From assembly GCA_039666455.1 (NCBI GenBank), contig JAVSLW010000010.1, positions 105,458 to 169,457 of the forward strand: a stretch of DNA of 64,000 nt. The letters are read 5' to 3'. This document shows, piece by piece, positions 62,800 through 64,000 of the stretch; position 1 is the stretch's first letter, and every line of letters starts with the position of its first letter. Both the position numbers and the translations under genes were made by a program. Below the pieces are notes generated by a model. The model was given only the letters and a program-made list of their open reading frames with translations. It made no database searches and was not told the DNA's origin. This DNA comes from Methanobacterium sp. Lineage in GTDB: Archaea > Methanobacteriota > Methanobacteria > Methanobacteriales > Methanobacteriaceae.

Positions 62800-63580
62800 A
62801 TATAATCCTCCTAACACTTTTATCTAATGGTTTGACACATGCAAACACCATGAGAGGATATTTACCATCTTCCATAATAAAACGGTCATACAGATGTTCC
62901 ATTTTCATTTGTTTTACTTCAAATCCTACCTCTTTTAAAAGATCAAGCCATGTTTTCAAATTGAAAATGCCTAATGTATGGCATTCAGTGTGAATTCTCA
63001 GTTTACTCTTTTGACGAATCAAATAGATAAGTGTTGCTTCATAAATCGTCAGAGCAGGGTTTGGAATATAGTTATTTTCAAAAATTGTGATTTCTATATC
63101 TCCTTTAGAACCAGTATAAACAAAATTATTCTCTATGAACTCTTCTTTGATATTAGCTACAATTAAGAGTACACCGCCTGGTTTCAAGTGGTTGTATGCT
63201 GTAATAATTGTACTTTTGAGGTCTTCTACCGTGGTCATATAACCTATAGAATCAGGAATAGCAACTGCATCAAAACATTCGCCTAATTTTACTGTTCTCA
63301 TATCACCATGGTGATATGTCACTTCCAGATTGCAATTTCTTGCAATTTCAAGCATACCGGGACTCAAGTCCACCCCTGTTACTTTAAAATGTTTTTTAAA
63401 GGTGTAATCATTGCCACCTGCACCACAACCAAGATGAAGCAAGGTTTTTGTTTTGGATTTTGAATGATCTTTGATTACCCTGCTAAATACCTCTGTCTCT
63501 TCTACATATTCCTCAGGTGGAGCAATGATTGGATCAGTCCATGCAAACTCATTGTATGCTTGCCATTTATGTTTTTTCAT
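62780..63580 (-). CDS. Class I SAM-dependent methyltransferase
   Basis: A 266-residue protein with motif I LLHLGCGAGGNDYTF (about 47-61), VTGVDLSPGMLEIAR, HHGDMRTVKLGECFDAVA and LKPGGVLLIVANI. Substrate unknown. GAGGAG precedes the ATG. It is translationally coupled to the membrane methyltransferase downstream. Confidence 0.87.
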   Translation of the reverse strand: MKKHKWQAYNEFAWTDPIIAPPEEYVEETEVFSRVIKDHSKSKTKTLLHLGCGAGGNDYTFKKHFKVTGVDLSPGMLEIARNCNLEVTYHHGDMRTVKLGECFDAVAIPDSIGYMTTVEDLKSTIITAYNHLKPGGVLLIVANIKEEFIENNFVYTGSKGDIEITIFENNYIPNPALTIYEATLIYLIRQKSKLRIHTECHTLGIFNLKTWLDLLKEVGFEVKQMKMEHLYDRFIMEDGKYPLMVFACVKPLDKSVRRIIYDQSGK

Positions 63581-63662
63581 ATTTAACTCCTCGCTTGAAT
63601 TTGGGGAAATCTTTGATTTTCCTTTTATCCGCTGTTAGGCGATAATGCGAACAGTGGGGTGT

Positions 63663-64000
63663 TTATTTCCCAAATATAACCAGAACAACTAGCCATATAA
63701 CCAACAACGACCAGGCAATTTTATTCCAAAGAAATATCTTCCTGCCGTCAAATGGTGTAAAAGGAAATATCGGAATCAAATTAAATAGAGCAAGTGCAAA
63801 GTTCACCCAAAACCCGACCATTCCCAAGGTTACAGGCCACCCAGTATTTGCCAGGTAGGATAGAGTTAAAAAGCAGGAGGCCAGTACTAAGCTAATAACA
63901 GGGCCAACGCTGTAAATTAAACCCATTTCTTTGATCTTCTTGTTATATGGCCAGTCAGTCTGCTTGATGAAAGTTGAGCCATAAGATGGATAACCACCTA
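63663..64000 (-). CDS. Site-2 protease (M50) family membrane protein, C-terminal part
   Basis: The frame is open to the window edge, so this is a 3' fragment of about 112 residues. It begins GGYPSYGSTFIKQTDWPYNK, continues with a membrane helix (GLIYSVGPVISLVLASCF) and ends with NLIPIFPFTPFDGRKIFLWN, the conserved NxxPxxPxDG-type motif that supplies the zinc-binding Asp, then a last helix. The HExxH part lies outside the window. Confidence 0.8.
   Translation of the reverse strand, partial: GGYPSYGSTFIKQTDWPYNKKIKEMGLIYSVGPVISLVLASCFLTLSYLANTGWPVTLGMVGFWVNFALALFNLIPIFPFTPFDGRKIFLWNKIAWSLLVIWLVVLVIFGK

Overview
The window is AT-rich archaeal DNA, most likely from a Methanobacterium-type hydrogenotrophic methanogen (Methanobacteriales). 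The support is family-level: heterodisulfide reductase hdrC/hdrB, a soluble MtrA homologue, a run of methanogenesis marker (mmp) genes, 2-phosphoglycerate kinase (the cyclic 2,3-diphosphoglycerate pathway typical of this order), archaeal RFC, archaeal SepF with MinD proteins, a 308-nt archaeal SRP RNA, Shine-Dalgarno sites of the GGAGGTGAT type and TATA-like promoters. No assignment was checked against a database.

Layout. 1-4.7 kb: end of a polyferredoxin, DUF749/DUF2096 pair, phosphoesterase, 2-phosphoglycerate kinase with a CBS protein, phosphate permease. 4.8-5.3 kb: SRP RNA and tRNA-Ser(GCT). 5.3-8.3 kb: QueG-like Fe-S protein, CooT-like nickel protein, hdrC-hdrB. 8.5-14.3 kb: CDP-alcohol transferase, RelBE-type toxin-antitoxin pair, ArcS/TGT-like protein, an mtrA-like gene broken by an early stop, and a flavodoxin / membrane Fe-S protein / carboxymuconolactone decarboxylase run. 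14.4-25 kb: polyphosphate kinase and exopolyphosphatase, TatD, UppS, MtxX, methionine synthase, thymidylate synthase, dihydroorotase, two tandem FilR1-like regulators. 25.3-31.7 kb: a cell-division/positioning block (DUF1611, SepF, DUF2226-like, two MinD, PfkB) facing a roadblock protein. 31.9-39.7 kb: a second 2-phosphoglycerate-kinase-like protein, ZPR1-like protein, a five-PAS protein, a histone-fold/coiled-coil protein, nadC, RNase Z, MscS, sortase.

39.9-45.2 kb holds the most unusual module: two nearly identical ferredoxin genes, a V4R-domain protein and a two-subunit cytosolic [NiFe] hydrogenase with no neighbouring MvhD or FrhB, followed by a roadblock-domain protein. 45.7-48 kb: rfcS-rfcL. 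48.4-50.1 kb is decayed/accessory DNA (truncated C39-type surface protein, RHH protein, hypothetical). 50.4-52.1 kb: PRC-barrel protein, an unlisted zinc-finger gene, pyrE, moaB. 52.1-52.65 kb contains a candidate structured RNA with its own TATA box.

52.66-62.1 kb is a long plus-strand block: nob1, DUF2117, mmp2, mmp3, mmp6, DUF2111, mmp5, mmp15, mmp17, a NifB-like radical SAM enzyme and mtnA. It probably serves assembly and activation of methyl-coenzyme M reductase. A perfect 135-bp direct duplication sits exactly on the mmp3/mmp6 junction. The window ends with two methyltransferases and a truncated site-2 protease. Short palindromes with 3-nt loops recur in many intergenic regions and seem to be one dispersed repeat family.
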